From SCUD01 sp036824505 (GTDB lineage: Bacteria; Pseudomonadota; Gammaproteobacteria; Steroidobacterales; Steroidobacteraceae), in assembly GCA_036824505.1 (NCBI GenBank), contig DAITAA010000016.1, positions 10,024 through 74,023 of the forward strand: a DNA stretch of 64,000 nt. Reading direction: 5' to 3'. The notes beneath the pieces were generated by a model. That model searched no databases, was not told where the DNA came from, and saw only the letters and a program-made list of their open reading frames with translations. Made by a program: the position numbers and the translations under genes. Shown one piece after another: positions 1-9,969 of the stretch (position 1 is its first letter; each line of letters opens with the position of its first letter).

Positions 1-503
1 GGCTCGCCCCAGGTGCTCCGCGCCTCCAGATCGTTGCGGGACGCATCGTAGATGAACAGCACTCCATCAGTACCCGGAAACAGTTCTTGCCCCGCACGAG
101 TGACTGCGCGATAGGCTTCTTGCGACGTGCCGCAAACAAGCATCGAGTCGCTCATCTCCGCGAGCAGGTTGATCTCGCGGTTCCGTTGTTCCAGGTCGAA
201 GGTGCGCTCCCGGACGCGGAGCTCGAGTTGATCGCGCGTGGCGCGCAAGGCCGACTCGGCCTGCTCCAGATCCCTGATCTGGCGCGTCAGCGGCCGGAAC
301 ACGAGGATCAACAGCGCGGGAAAGAGCAGAGCGCTCAGCAGGGCCGCATCAATAATCGCCTCCACCCACAAGTCCAGGGCACCGTGAGGCAGGACGAGAA
401 AGAGGGTCATGATCCAGAGTTCCGCGGCGAACGCCGACAGCAGCAGGATGATCATCAGACGCATCGGCGAGCGAACTGTCGGGTCGCGCTTGGGGTTGTT
501 CAT
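1..503 (-). CDS. Membrane-anchored GAF-domain sensor protein, N-terminal part (cut by window edge)
   Basis: The reading frame is open from an ATG at 503 to the window edge, about 167 codons, with no stop. After a short basic N-terminus there are two hydrophobic segments (about residues 14-36 and 48-68) joined by a short loop. A charged coiled-coil follows (about 70-112, rich in E, Q and R), then the start of a GAF domain with the phrase LLAEMSDSMLVCGTSQEAY. This layout is typical of one-component sensors that end in a GGDEF or histidine-kinase output domain, but the output domain lies outside the window. It starts 104 bp downstream of the symporter stop on the same strand, so it may be cotranscribed. 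The class of output is not knowable from here. Confidence 0.75.
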   Translation of the reverse strand, partial: MNNPKRDPTVRSPMRLMIILLLSAFAAELWIMTLFLVLPHGALDLWVEAIIDAALLSALLFPALLILVFRPLTRQIRDLEQAESALRATRDQLELRVRERTFDLEQRNREINLLAEMSDSMLVCGTSQEAYRAVTRAGQELFPGTDGVLFIYDASRNDLEARSTWGE

Positions 504-607
504 CGCTCGCTTCGCGGCAAGACCTGCGCGAGCCCGGCGGGGTCTCCCGAATGCCTCACGACGCGCCTGCTGCACGGTCGGTTGTCATTGGTCGCCTGCT
601 TCCCTCA

Positions 608-1903
608 TCAGCGTTGAGGCCTGAGCACGTCTTCCTCGCCCTCGAGGCGCGCGACGATGACGGCGCAGGTGGCGTCCGCGAACACATTGACCGCGGTGCG
701 CGCCATGTCGAGCAGCCGGTCCAGTACGAAAAGGACGCCGATGGCCTCGGCCGGCAGGCCGACTGCGGTCAGGATGATGGCGATGCCGACCAGCGATGCC
801 GCCGGGATGCTCGCGATGCCCATCGACGTGATGAGTGCCAGGGTCACGACCGTGAACTGGACGCCAAAGCTCAGGTGCAGGCCGTAGGCCTGCGCGATGA
901 ACATCGCCGCCGCACATTCGTACAGCGCACTGCCCGCATGATTGATCGAGGTGCCGAGTGGCAGCACGAAGCTCGTGATGCGCTCCGAGACCCCCGCGCG
1001 CTTTTCCACGCATTCGAGACTGAGGGGCAGGGTGGCGGCCGAAGAGGCCGTGGAGAACGCGGTGAGCAGCGCCGGACTCATTGCGGGAAACAACGGCCAG
1101 GGATTGACGCGCCCCACCAGGCGGATCAGCAGCGGCAGCGCGATGAAGGCGTAGAGCGCGAGGCCCGCGATCACGCAGGCGCCAAAAACCAGCATCGGCC
1201 CCGCCGCATCGAAGCCCGCCTTGGCGACCACGCGGGCCGTCAATGCGAACACGCCGATGGGCGCGAGCCGCATGACGAACTCCGTCATGCGCATCATCAC
1301 CCGGAAGATGCCCTGCCATAGATCGAGCAATGACTGCCGGTATGGCAGCTCGATGCGCGCCAGAAAGAAGCCGAACAACAGGCAGAAGAACACGACGCCC
1401 AGCAGCTTTCCGGAGGTCGCGGCCTCGAGGATATTCGAAGGAACGAAGCCGAGCAGCGTGTCGAATACACTGGCGGAAGCGCGCTCGGTCACACTTGCAG
1501 TGACAGATGCCGTATCTGCCTCCAGCGCCAGCATCTTCCCCGCGGGCTCGCCAGCCACGATGCCTGGCTTGATGAAATTGCTGATTGCAAGCGCGATCAG
1601 CACGGCGATCAGGGTCGTGACTACGTAGAACGTCAGTGTCTTGAGGCCGAGCCGACCAAGATCGCGGCCGGAGCCGAGGCTCGCAACCCCGGTGATGATC
1701 GACGCCATGACCAGCGGCACGATCAGCATCTTCAGCAGATTGATGAAGAGCGTGCCGGCGAAGTCGAAAATCCGCACGACTTCCATGCAGCCGATTCGCG
1801 CGTCCGGGCCACAGATCCATCCGATCAGCGCACCGGCGGCCATTGCGATCAGGATCGGCGCAACCGGGATTGCGCGTGATTCCGGTGTCTGGGTCATTGC
1901 CAC
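608..1903 (-). CDS. Dicarboxylate/amino acid:cation symporter (DAACS family)
   Basis: This 431-residue polytopic membrane protein has the glutamate/dicarboxylate-cation symporter signatures: FINLLKMLIVPLVMASI near residue 55, a serine-rich re-entrant segment (TAFSTASSAATLPLSLECVE), and the NHAGSALYE and FVLDRLLDMART stretches near the C-terminus. The family imports C4-dicarboxylates or acidic amino acids with Na+ or H+; the substrate cannot be told from sequence alone. The GTG at 1903 is preceded at good spacing by a purine-rich GAGGGGG. An ATG six bases downstream is the alternative start. Length matches the family. Confidence 0.9.
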   Translation of the reverse strand: MAMTQTPESRAIPVAPILIAMAAGALIGWICGPDARIGCMEVVRIFDFAGTLFINLLKMLIVPLVMASIITGVASLGSGRDLGRLGLKTLTFYVVTTLIAVLIALAISNFIKPGIVAGEPAGKMLALEADTASVTASVTERASASVFDTLLGFVPSNILEAATSGKLLGVVFFCLLFGFFLARIELPYRQSLLDLWQGIFRVMMRMTEFVMRLAPIGVFALTARVVAKAGFDAAGPMLVFGACVIAGLALYAFIALPLLIRLVGRVNPWPLFPAMSPALLTAFSTASSAATLPLSLECVEKRAGVSERITSFVLPLGTSINHAGSALYECAAAMFIAQAYGLHLSFGVQFTVVTLALITSMGIASIPAASLVGIAIILTAVGLPAEAIGVLFVLDRLLDMARTAVNVFADATCAVIVARLEGEEDVLRPQR

Positions 1904-1951
1904 CAGTTCCCCCTCGTTCCCGCCTTCTGATCTAATTGCGCAGCTGATCGA

Positions 1952-2464
1952 TTGTCGGTGAGCGCCCGTCGTCGCGCAATGGCGCGGTCAGACCTGATCG
2001 GAGGGCACCCTGCGGTGAATCGCGATGCTGACTGGATGCGCCGCGCGCTTGAACTTGCGGCGCGGGCCGAGGCGGAAGGCGAGGTGCCGGTCGGGGCGCT
2101 GGTGGTCCGCGATGAGCAGGTGCTGGGCGAGGGCTGGAACCGGCCGGTGGCGCTGCGCGACCCGACCGCTCATGCGGAGATCCTCGCGCTACGCAATGCG
2201 GCGCAGAAAATCGGTGACTATCGCCTCGGTGGCGCGACACTCTACGTCACGCTTGAACCCTGCCCGATGTGCGCCGCGGCCAGCATGCATGCGCGCATCG
2301 CACGACTCGTATTCGGCGCCTGGGATCCGCGTCAGGGGGCGGCCGGGAGCGTTTTCAACCTTGTGACGGCACAGGCGATGAATCATCGCGTGGACGCCTT
2401 TGGCGGCGTGCTGTCGGAGGAATGCGGCGCGCTGCTCAGGAGGTTTTTCGAGGCTCGCCGCTAG
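1952..2464 (+). CDS. tadA: tRNA-specific adenosine deaminase TadA
   Basis: TadA converts A34 to inosine in the anticodon of tRNA-Arg(ACG). The zinc-dependent deaminase signature is complete: THAEIL (zinc His and catalytic Glu) and EPCPMCAAA (the two zinc Cys). VPVGALVV and GEGWNRPV are typical of TadA rather than of cytidine deaminases. Length is about 160-170 residues, as expected. The start is uncertain: TTG 1952, GTG 1958 and ATG 1979 are all in frame before the conserved WMRRALELA segment. The last 29 bp overlap the 3' end of mltF on the other strand. Confidence 0.93.
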   Translation: MSVSARRRAMARSDLIGGHPAVNRDADWMRRALELAARAEAEGEVPVGALVVRDEQVLGEGWNRPVALRDPTAHAEILALRNAAQKIGDYRLGGATLYVTLEPCPMCAAASMHARIARLVFGAWDPRQGAAGSVFNLVTAQAMNHRVDAFGGVLSEECGALLRRFFEARR

Positions 2465-3857
2465 ACCCGGGGCCGCTTGTCATCCACTCGAGGATATCCA
2501 TGTAGGTCTGGACGTTGCGGACGAATCCGACCGGCTCCCAGCCGCGCGCATAGCCGCGGCGGGTCTGCGTGAACCAGCGCTCCTGTGCGAGCAATGGCAG
2601 CTTGTCGCGCACTGCGGCCCAGCTATCGGGGTCATGGCCGGCGTTCTGCGCCAGGATGCGTGCATCTTCCAGGTGGCCGTAGCCGATGTTGTAGGCCGCG
2701 AGCGTGAACCAGGTCCGGTCAGGCTCCGGTATGCGCTCGGGGATGGTGTCCTTGATCAGCGCCAGATAGCGCGCCGCGCCCAGGATGCTGCTGCGCGGAT
2801 CGGTGCGGTCCGTGATCCTGACGCGCTGCGCGGTTTCGGCGGTCAGCATCATGAGACCGCGCACGCCGGTCGGCGATACCGCGGTTTCGTCCCAGCGCGA
2901 CTCCTGATAGCCGATCGCCGCAAGTATGCGCCAGTCGATGCTGGTTTCAGCGGCTGCTTCCTCGAACCAGGCCCGGTACACGGGCAGCCGCTCGCGGACA
3001 GCACTGACAAAAGCGGGCGCATCGACGCGCTCGAAGCGGCTCAGCGAACCCTCGTAGCGCGACAGGATTTCGGCGAGTCGGCCGATGGCCTGGAGATCGG
3101 TGAAGTAGTGCTCGACCAGTGGCAGGAGGTCGGTGCTGCGCGGTGCCAGAGCCCAGGCGATGGCTTCAGATTCCGCAAGTTTGAATGCGGGGCGCAAGTC
3201 TGGATAGAAACGGCGCCCGAGAGTGAACTCGGTCGAATCGGCGACCGTCACATCGGCGGCGCCGTTCGCGACGCGCGCAAACAGTTCCAGTTGGTCGGCG
3301 TCATCCACCTCCGTCCAGCGCAACTCCGGCAGGTCCCTGGCAAATCGAGCGAGACTCGCGGCATGTGCCGAATTCCGGATCACGACGATGCGCTTGCCAA
3401 TCAGGTCGCGCGGTGACGCGGGCAGCGGATCCTGGACGCGATAGACGATGTGCTGGTCAATGTGCTGGTAGACAGGCCCGAACAGCGCATGCTCGCTTCG
3501 CGGCTCGCTGATGACGATTCCGGCTGCGGCGACGTGCGCGCGATTGCGCAGCACGTCCTCGAGAGCCGCCGTGCCCGATGTTGCGACTCTCAGCTTCAGC
3601 TTGACGCCGAGGCGCCGCGCGAAACCGGCGGCAAGCTCGTACTCGGGTCCCTCCGCGCCGGAGGTTCCCTCGTAATAGGCCATCGGACTGTTGCGCGTAG
3701 CGACTTTCAGCGTGCCGAGCAGGCGAATCTGCTCGTAGGTATCCGGCATGCGTGAGCAGGTCCCGATCATCAGCGACATCACGATGATGGCCGGCACGCC
3801 GAAGCGGCTGCGAATGTCCCTCCGCCGTCCGCCGGGTTGGGCAGGCTTCGGCTGCAT
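2436..3857 (-). CDS. mltF: Membrane-bound lytic murein transglycosylase F
   Basis: MltF cleaves peptidoglycan glycan strands to 1,6-anhydro products at the outer membrane. The 473-residue protein has a hydrophobic N-terminus (FGVPAIIVMSLMIGTCS), then a periplasmic solute-binding (SBP_bac_3-like) domain starting at LGTLKVATRNSPMAYY, then a C-terminal SLT lysozyme-like domain. The catalytic Glu is in GYQESRWDE, followed by SPTGVRGLMMLT and the NIGYGHLEDA motif. The Cys in the N-terminal segment (MIGTCS) could be a lipidation site. The gene converges on tadA with a 29-bp tail-to-tail overlap and is divergent from tRNA-Ser. Confidence 0.93.
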   Translation of the reverse strand: MQPKPAQPGGRRRDIRSRFGVPAIIVMSLMIGTCSRMPDTYEQIRLLGTLKVATRNSPMAYYEGTSGAEGPEYELAAGFARRLGVKLKLRVATSGTAALEDVLRNRAHVAAAGIVISEPRSEHALFGPVYQHIDQHIVYRVQDPLPASPRDLIGKRIVVIRNSAHAASLARFARDLPELRWTEVDDADQLELFARVANGAADVTVADSTEFTLGRRFYPDLRPAFKLAESEAIAWALAPRSTDLLPLVEHYFTDLQAIGRLAEILSRYEGSLSRFERVDAPAFVSAVRERLPVYRAWFEEAAAETSIDWRILAAIGYQESRWDETAVSPTGVRGLMMLTAETAQRVRITDRTDPRSSILGAARYLALIKDTIPERIPEPDRTWFTLAAYNIGYGHLEDARILAQNAGHDPDSWAAVRDKLPLLAQERWFTQTRRGYARGWEPVGFVRNVQTYMDILEWMTSGPGSSGEPRKTS

Positions 3858-3862
3858 TGTTG

Positions 3863-3868
3863 TAGAAT
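3863..3868 (+). promoter_or_regulatory. Possible -10 element of the tRNA-Ser promoter
   Basis: TAGAAT lies about 47 nt before the mature tRNA and is followed by a GC-rich discriminator, as is usual for stable-RNA promoters. I found no convincing -35 hexamer at 16-18 bp, so this is tentative. Confidence 0.3.
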
Positions 3869-3915
3869 ACCGCCTCCGGTGGTGGCCGCCGTGACGGCTG
3901 GCCGGAATCCCATGC

Positions 3916-4011
<96 letters not shown>

Positions 4012-4018
4012 GCCGCGG

Positions 4019-4047
4019 TTGACGACCCCCAGGAGCGACCTTACGAT
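4019..4047 (+). promoter_or_regulatory. Sigma-70 promoter of the 4.5S RNA gene
   Basis: TTGACG (4019-4024) and TACGAT (4042-4047) are separated by exactly 17 bp. Transcription should start near 4054, giving a leader of about 15 nt before the mature 5' end at 4069. In E. coli the 4.5S precursor also carries a 5' leader, removed by RNase P. Confidence 0.7.
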
Positions 4048-4068
4048 GCCCGGCCCGGCAAGATCGAT

Positions 4069-4186
<118 letters not shown>

Positions 4187-4209
4187 GGTCATTGTGGAGA
4201 TCGGAGTCC

Positions 4210-5772
<1,563 letters not shown>

Positions 5773-5781
5773 AATGCGCTG

Positions 5782-6105
5782 ATGAAGCCGAATATCGGGC
5801 AATTGATGCGCCAGGCGCAGCAGCTCCAGGCCAACATGCAGAAGGCGCAAGAGCAGCTGGGCTCTCTTGAAGTGACGGGCGAAGCCGGTGGCGGCCTGGT
5901 AAAGGTCGTCATGAACGGCCGGCACGAAGTGCGTCGCGTGCACATCGACCCGGCCGCTGCCGCCGATGACCGCGAACTGCTCGAAGACATGATCGCCGCG
6001 GCCTGCAACGACGCGGCGCGACGTGTTGCGGAAGCCACGCAGGCGCGTATGGCGGACGCCATGGGCGGCATGCAGCTTCCGCCCGGCATGAAACTGCCGC
6101 TCTAG
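5782..6105 (+). CDS. ybaB: YbaB/EbfC family nucleoid-associated protein
   Basis: This 107-residue DNA-binding dimer of the YbaB family starts with MKPNIGQLMRQAQQLQ. It has the family pattern VTGEAGGGLVKVVMNGRHEV and the C-terminal MGGMQLPPGMKLPL. YbaB coats DNA and is nearly always encoded between dnaX and recR, as here (9-bp gaps on both sides), so the three genes probably form one operon. Confidence 0.95.
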   Translation: MKPNIGQLMRQAQQLQANMQKAQEQLGSLEVTGEAGGGLVKVVMNGRHEVRRVHIDPAAAADDRELLEDMIAAACNDAARRVAEATQARMADAMGGMQLPPGMKLPL

Positions 6106-6114
6106 ATTGCCACT

Positions 6115-6714
6115 GTGAATTATTCCCCCGGACTGGCCCGACTGATCGAGGCGCTGCGGGTGCTGCCGGGCGTCGGCCCGAAGTCCGCCCAGCGCATGGC
6201 TTTTCACCTGCTGGAGCGAAACCGCGACGGCGCCCTTGCGCTGGCGAATGCGCTTGAAGAAGCGACCTCGCGGATCGTGCATTGCAAGCGCTGCCGGATG
6301 CTGACGGAAAGCGAGTTGTGCGAAATCTGCTCGGGGTCCCGTCGCGACCCCGCATCGCTGTGTGTCGTCGAGTCACCCGCCGACGTCGTTGCGGTCGAGC
6401 AGTCGGGCGGCTACCGCGGCCGCTATTTCGTGCTGATGGGCCACCTCTCGCCGCTGGATGGCGTCGGGCCGGAGCAGCTCGGTATCGGGCAACTCGAGAA
6501 GCTTCTCGATGAGGGTGAAGTGCGGGAAGTCATTCTCGCCACCAATCCGACCGTGGAAGGCGAGGCGACCGCGCACTTCATCGGCGAACTGGTGCTGCGT
6601 CGCGGGATCCGCGCGTCGCGAATCGCGCACGGCGTTCCGGTCGGCGGGGAACTCGAATATGTCGACGGCGGCACGCTGGCACATGCGCTGGCAGGGCGTC
6701 AGCTCATCGCCTGA
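6115..6714 (+). CDS. recR: Recombination protein RecR
   Basis: RecR acts with RecO and RecF to load RecA at single-strand gaps. The 199-residue protein has an N-terminal helix-hairpin-helix (LPGVGPKSAQRMAFHLL), a four-Cys zinc finger (CKRCRMLTESELCEIC), and a Toprim domain running from LCVVESPADVVAVEQSG to ATNPTVEGEATAHFI. The start is GTG at 6115. The 3' end overlaps rsgA on the opposite strand by 11 bp. Confidence 0.96.
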   Translation: MNYSPGLARLIEALRVLPGVGPKSAQRMAFHLLERNRDGALALANALEEATSRIVHCKRCRMLTESELCEICSGSRRDPASLCVVESPADVVAVEQSGGYRGRYFVLMGHLSPLDGVGPEQLGIGQLEKLLDEGEVREVILATNPTVEGEATAHFIGELVLRRGIRASRIAHGVPVGGELEYVDGGTLAHALAGRQLIA

Positions 6715-7642
6715 GCTGAGGATCCCGGCGCAACATTTGCTCGGCCAGGCCGACCAGCTGGCGGTAGCTCGCCAGGCGCCGCGCCGCGATCTCCCCTGCG
6801 CTCGTCGCTGCGGCCACAGCACAGCCCGGTTCGCGCAGGTGCATGCAGTCCCTGAATCGGCAATTCACGGCCATCCTGGCGATTTCGCGGAAACCACCCG
6901 CAATCGCGCGCGGCGGCGGCAGTGGCGGCGCAAAATCACGCACGCCGGGTGAATCGATCAGGTCGCCTCCCGCGGGCAGCTGATAGAGCGATGTGACCGA
7001 GGTCGTGTGTTTGCCGGTCTCGGCGGCTTGCGAAATCTCCTGCACGGTTGCTTCGACACCCGGCACGAGCGCATTGATCAACGAGCTCTTGCCGACGCCG
7101 GACTGCCCGACCAGCACGCTGATTTCGCCCCGCAGCCGCAGCGCAAGCTCCGAAACCCCGCCTGGCACCCGTTTGCTGGCCCAGATCCCCGGATAGCCGA
7201 TTGCGGTATAGCAGTCGAGCGCTTCGCTGAGGATCGCGCTCGCCGAAGGCAGGTCGCTCTTGTTGGCCACGACGCAGGCTTTCAGCCCGGCCCATTCCGC
7301 AGCCGCGAGATAGCGGTCGCAAAGTCCGAGATCCGGCGCCGGCAGCGGTGCGATCACCGATACGAGCTGGGTCAGGTTCGCCGCGACGATTTCGGGCTTT
7401 CCGCGCGAGTTCATTCGGGCGAGCTCGGTCCGGCGTGGACCGATTTCGGTGATCAGTCCGGCTGCACCCTCGGTATCGGCGGCGATCCAGCGCACATGGT
7501 CGCCACAAACGACCGACAGGCGCCGACCCTGCATCCTGCAGTGTATTCGACGACGCGCGACGTCCTCGATGACGGCATCGCGTCCGTGACTGGAAACGAC
7601 GCGCCCTTCGTGGATGGCCGGCGTCTGCGAAGTCAGGCTCAT
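6704..7642 (-). CDS. rsgA: Ribosome small-subunit-dependent GTPase RsgA
   Basis: RsgA is a circularly permuted GTPase acting in late 30S maturation. After an N-terminal OB-type domain, the G4 motif NKSD (in VANKSDLP) comes before G1 (GQSGVGKSSLIN) and G3 (DSPGVRDF), which is diagnostic of the permutation. The C-terminal zinc-binding block CRFRDCMHLREPGC is intact. The ATG at 7642 gives 312 residues and overlaps the stop of the upstream M48 protease gene as ATGA, indicating translational coupling. The frame is open further upstream, but that segment belongs to the protease gene in another frame. Confidence 0.94.
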   Translation of the reverse strand: MSLTSQTPAIHEGRVVSSHGRDAVIEDVARRRIHCRMQGRRLSVVCGDHVRWIAADTEGAAGLITEIGPRRTELARMNSRGKPEIVAANLTQLVSVIAPLPAPDLGLCDRYLAAAEWAGLKACVVANKSDLPSASAILSEALDCYTAIGYPGIWASKRVPGGVSELALRLRGEISVLVGQSGVGKSSLINALVPGVEATVQEISQAAETGKHTTSVTSLYQLPAGGDLIDSPGVRDFAPPLPPPRAIAGGFREIARMAVNCRFRDCMHLREPGCAVAAATSAGEIAARRLASYRQLVGLAEQMLRRDPQLRR

Positions 7643-8886
7643 CCGGATGACCGCGCCTCGAGCCGGCCGATGCGATCGGTCGCCGGCGGGTGGGTGGCGT
7701 GAAACGCCGTGTATACCGGGTCCGGTGTCAGGGTCGTCGCATTGTCGCGGTAGAGCTTCACGAGCGCGCTCGAAAGCGCCGCTGCGTTCGCGTGCATTGC
7801 CGCATAGGCATCGGCCGCATATTCGTGCCGCCGCGACAACCAGGCGGCCAGTGGGCCGGCGGGCAGCAGGAATACCGGCGCCGTGAGGATAAACAGCAGC
7901 AGCAAGGTATGCGGGCCGCCGTCCGCGACGCCGAGCGAAGTCTGGAACCACCGCTCGCCGGCCAGCCATGCCAGCAGTGCAAACCCGGCGAATGAAGCGA
8001 CCAGTGACCAGACGATGCGCCAGGCGACATGGCGCAATCGGAAGTGCCCTAACTCGTGGGCCAGCACCGCCTCCACCTCGCCGCGTTCCAGTGCCTCCAG
8101 CAGCGTGTCGAAGAACACAATGCGTTTGTTCCTGCCAAGCCCCGTGAAATAGGCATTGCCGTGCGTGCTACGCCTCGATCCATCCATGACGAAGACGCCG
8201 CGTGGCTCAAAACCGCAGCGCCGCGCGAGTTCGATCACTCCCTTGCGCAGGTCTCCATCCGGCAACTCGTGGAACTTGTTGAATAGCGGCGCGATGAGGC
8301 GGGGCCAGGCCCAGCTCATCAGCAATGAAGATGCGGCCCAGGCCAACCAGGCCCACCACCACCAGTCGCCACCCGCGCGTCCGAACAGCCAGAGCAACAG
8401 CGCCACCAGCGGGCCGAGGATCAGCGCGGAGATCGCCAGCCCCTTCAGGTGGTCCGCTGCAAACAGCAAAGGTGTCGTGCGGTTGAAGCCAAAGCGCGCC
8501 TCGATCCGGAATGTCCGCCAGACGCCGAAGGGCAGGTCGAGGATCGCGAGCGCAAGCGCCACGGCGCCGATGACGGCAACACCGCGCCAGAGACCGGACA
8601 ATCCGCTTGCGGCGATTGCGGAATCGATCGATGCAATGCCGCCACCGACCGTGAACAGCAGCAACAGACCTGCCTCGACAACGGTATGCCACCGGGAAAA
8701 TCTCGCGAGGGCCATGGTGTAGTCGGCTGCCTTTTCATGCTGTGCGGTCGAGATCGCTGCCGCGAATGGAGCGGGAATCCGTTCGCGACCGGCGGCAACC
8801 GCCCGGATCTGGCGGCCGAGCAGCCACAATCGCAGCGCAAGACCGGCGGCGAGCAGGGCGACGAACAGGATCGTAAAGGGATGCAT
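7639..8886 (-). CDS. M48 family (Ste24/CAAX-type) zinc metalloprotease
   Basis: This 415-residue membrane protease has several transmembrane segments before and after the zinc motif HELGH (in VLAHELGHFRLRHV). Downstream, RRHEYAADAYA supplies the third zinc ligand (Glu). GLGRNKRIVFFDTLLEAL before the motif is characteristic of the Ste24 subgroup rather than HtpX. The family cleaves membrane or membrane-associated proteins; the bacterial substrate is unknown. It is the first gene of a pair with rsgA and is divergent from orn with a 48-bp gap. Confidence 0.88.
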   Translation of the reverse strand: MHPFTILFVALLAAGLALRLWLLGRQIRAVAAGRERIPAPFAAAISTAQHEKAADYTMALARFSRWHTVVEAGLLLLFTVGGGIASIDSAIAASGLSGLWRGVAVIGAVALALAILDLPFGVWRTFRIEARFGFNRTTPLLFAADHLKGLAISALILGPLVALLLWLFGRAGGDWWWWAWLAWAASSLLMSWAWPRLIAPLFNKFHELPDGDLRKGVIELARRCGFEPRGVFVMDGSRRSTHGNAYFTGLGRNKRIVFFDTLLEALERGEVEAVLAHELGHFRLRHVAWRIVWSLVASFAGFALLAWLAGERWFQTSLGVADGGPHTLLLLFILTAPVFLLPAGPLAAWLSRRHEYAADAYAAMHANAAALSSALVKLYRDNATTLTPDPVYTAFHATHPPATDRIGRLEARSSG

Positions 8887-8934
8887 GGCGTGCGGCAGGT
8901 TGGGACTCTAGCCTCTGCTAAGATCAGCGGCAAC

Positions 8935-9507
8935 ATGACCCGCGCCGACTGCCTTATCTGGATCGATCTTGAGATGACCGGACTGGTGCCGGATACGGAT
9001 CGCATCATCGAGATCGCGACAGTCGTCACCGACGCCGATCTCGAAGTGCTGGCCGAGGGGCCGGTCATCGCGGTGCGCCAGTCCGAGACGGCATTGGCGG
9101 CAATGGATGCATGGAACACGCGCACGCACGGTGCTTCCGGGCTGATCGGACGCGTGCGGGCGAGCAATCTCGATGAAGCGGCGGCCGAGCGCGCGACGAT
9201 TGCGTTCCTGGCCCAGCATGCGGATGCCGGCCGCTCGCCGATGTGCGGCAATGGCATCTGCCAGGACCGGCGCTTTCTTGCGCGCTGGATGCCCGCCCTC
9301 GAGCGTTATTTTCATTACCGCAACATCGATGTCAGCACGCTCAAGGAGCTCGCGCGGCGCTGGGCGCCCGAAGTTCTCGCGGGCGTCGAGAAGGAATCGA
9401 AGCACGCGGCGCTCGCGGACGTGCACGAATCCATCGCTGAGCTGCGCCACTATCGCCGCCTGCTGATGGCAGCGCCCTGGAATGCGCCGCGCGCGCCTGG
9501 CCCATGA
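8935..9507 (+). CDS. orn: Oligoribonuclease
   Basis: Orn degrades RNA dinucleotides, including pGpG from c-di-GMP turnover, to mononucleotides. The 190-residue protein has all DEDDh exonuclease residues: WIDLEMTG (D, E), GNGICQDRRFL (D) and KHAALADVHESI (H, D). The start at ATG 8935 gives the usual length; the frame is open far upstream but only as the shadow of the divergent protease gene. The stop overlaps the next start as ATGA. Confidence 0.95.
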   Translation: MTRADCLIWIDLEMTGLVPDTDRIIEIATVVTDADLEVLAEGPVIAVRQSETALAAMDAWNTRTHGASGLIGRVRASNLDEAAAERATIAFLAQHADAGRSPMCGNGICQDRRFLARWMPALERYFHYRNIDVSTLKELARRWAPEVLAGVEKESKHAALADVHESIAELRHYRRLLMAAPWNAPRAPGP

Positions 9508-9896
9508 GCGAGTCGCCGCTGCGCTGGCACCGCGGCGGATGCCATTGCGGTGACGTGAAATTCGAGGTCAGTGCGCCCGGCGACCTCGAAGTCCTCGATT
9601 GCAATTGCTCGATGTGCGCGCGCAGCGCCTACCTGCACCTGATCGTGCGCGCCGAAGATTTCCGCCTGCTCGCGGGGTCGGATGCGCTGACGGAATATCG
9701 TTTTGGCACCGGGACGGCGCGTCACCTGTTTTGCAGCCGCTGCGGCGTCAAGTCCTTCTATGTCCCGCGCTCGCATCCTGACGGCTACAGCGTCAACGCG
9801 CGCTGCCTGGACCCTGCATCGATTACCTCAATGCGAATCCGTCCTTACGATGGACGCAACTGGGAATCGGCCCGCGCAGCCTTCGACGCTTCCTAG
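9504..9896 (+). CDS. GFA family protein (CENP-V/GFA zinc fold)
   Basis: This 130-residue protein has the GFA zinc-binding pattern: GGCHCGDVKFEV (C-x-C), DCNCSMCARS (C-x-C-x2-C) and FCSRCGVKSFY (C-x2-C). The family is named for the proposed glutathione-dependent formaldehyde-activating enzyme, but most members have no proven activity, so function is left open. It is translationally coupled to orn through a 4-bp overlap. Confidence 0.85.
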   Translation: MSESPLRWHRGGCHCGDVKFEVSAPGDLEVLDCNCSMCARSAYLHLIVRAEDFRLLAGSDALTEYRFGTGTARHLFCSRCGVKSFYVPRSHPDGYSVNARCLDPASITSMRIRPYDGRNWESARAAFDAS

Positions 9897-9967
9897 CGGG
9901 GCGGACGGGGTCCCGAGCGAGCGAATAAAGATCGGCTGAGCGAGCGAGGGAGCCCCGGCCGCCCCGC
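9896..9967. terminator. Long imperfect hairpin between convergent genes
   Basis: GCGGGGCG (9896-9903) pairs with CGCCCCGC (9960-9967). The pairing continues inward with one mismatch through CGGGG/CCCCG. It fills the gap between the GFA gene and the convergent ppsA and probably ends transcription from both sides. There is no strong U tract. Confidence 0.45.
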
Positions 9968-9969
9968 GC

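Noticed and set aside
9504..9896. Naming the GFA-family gene as a formaldehyde detoxification enzyme
   Set aside because: The zinc pattern is clear, but activity is proven for few members and no formaldehyde or glutathione gene is nearby.
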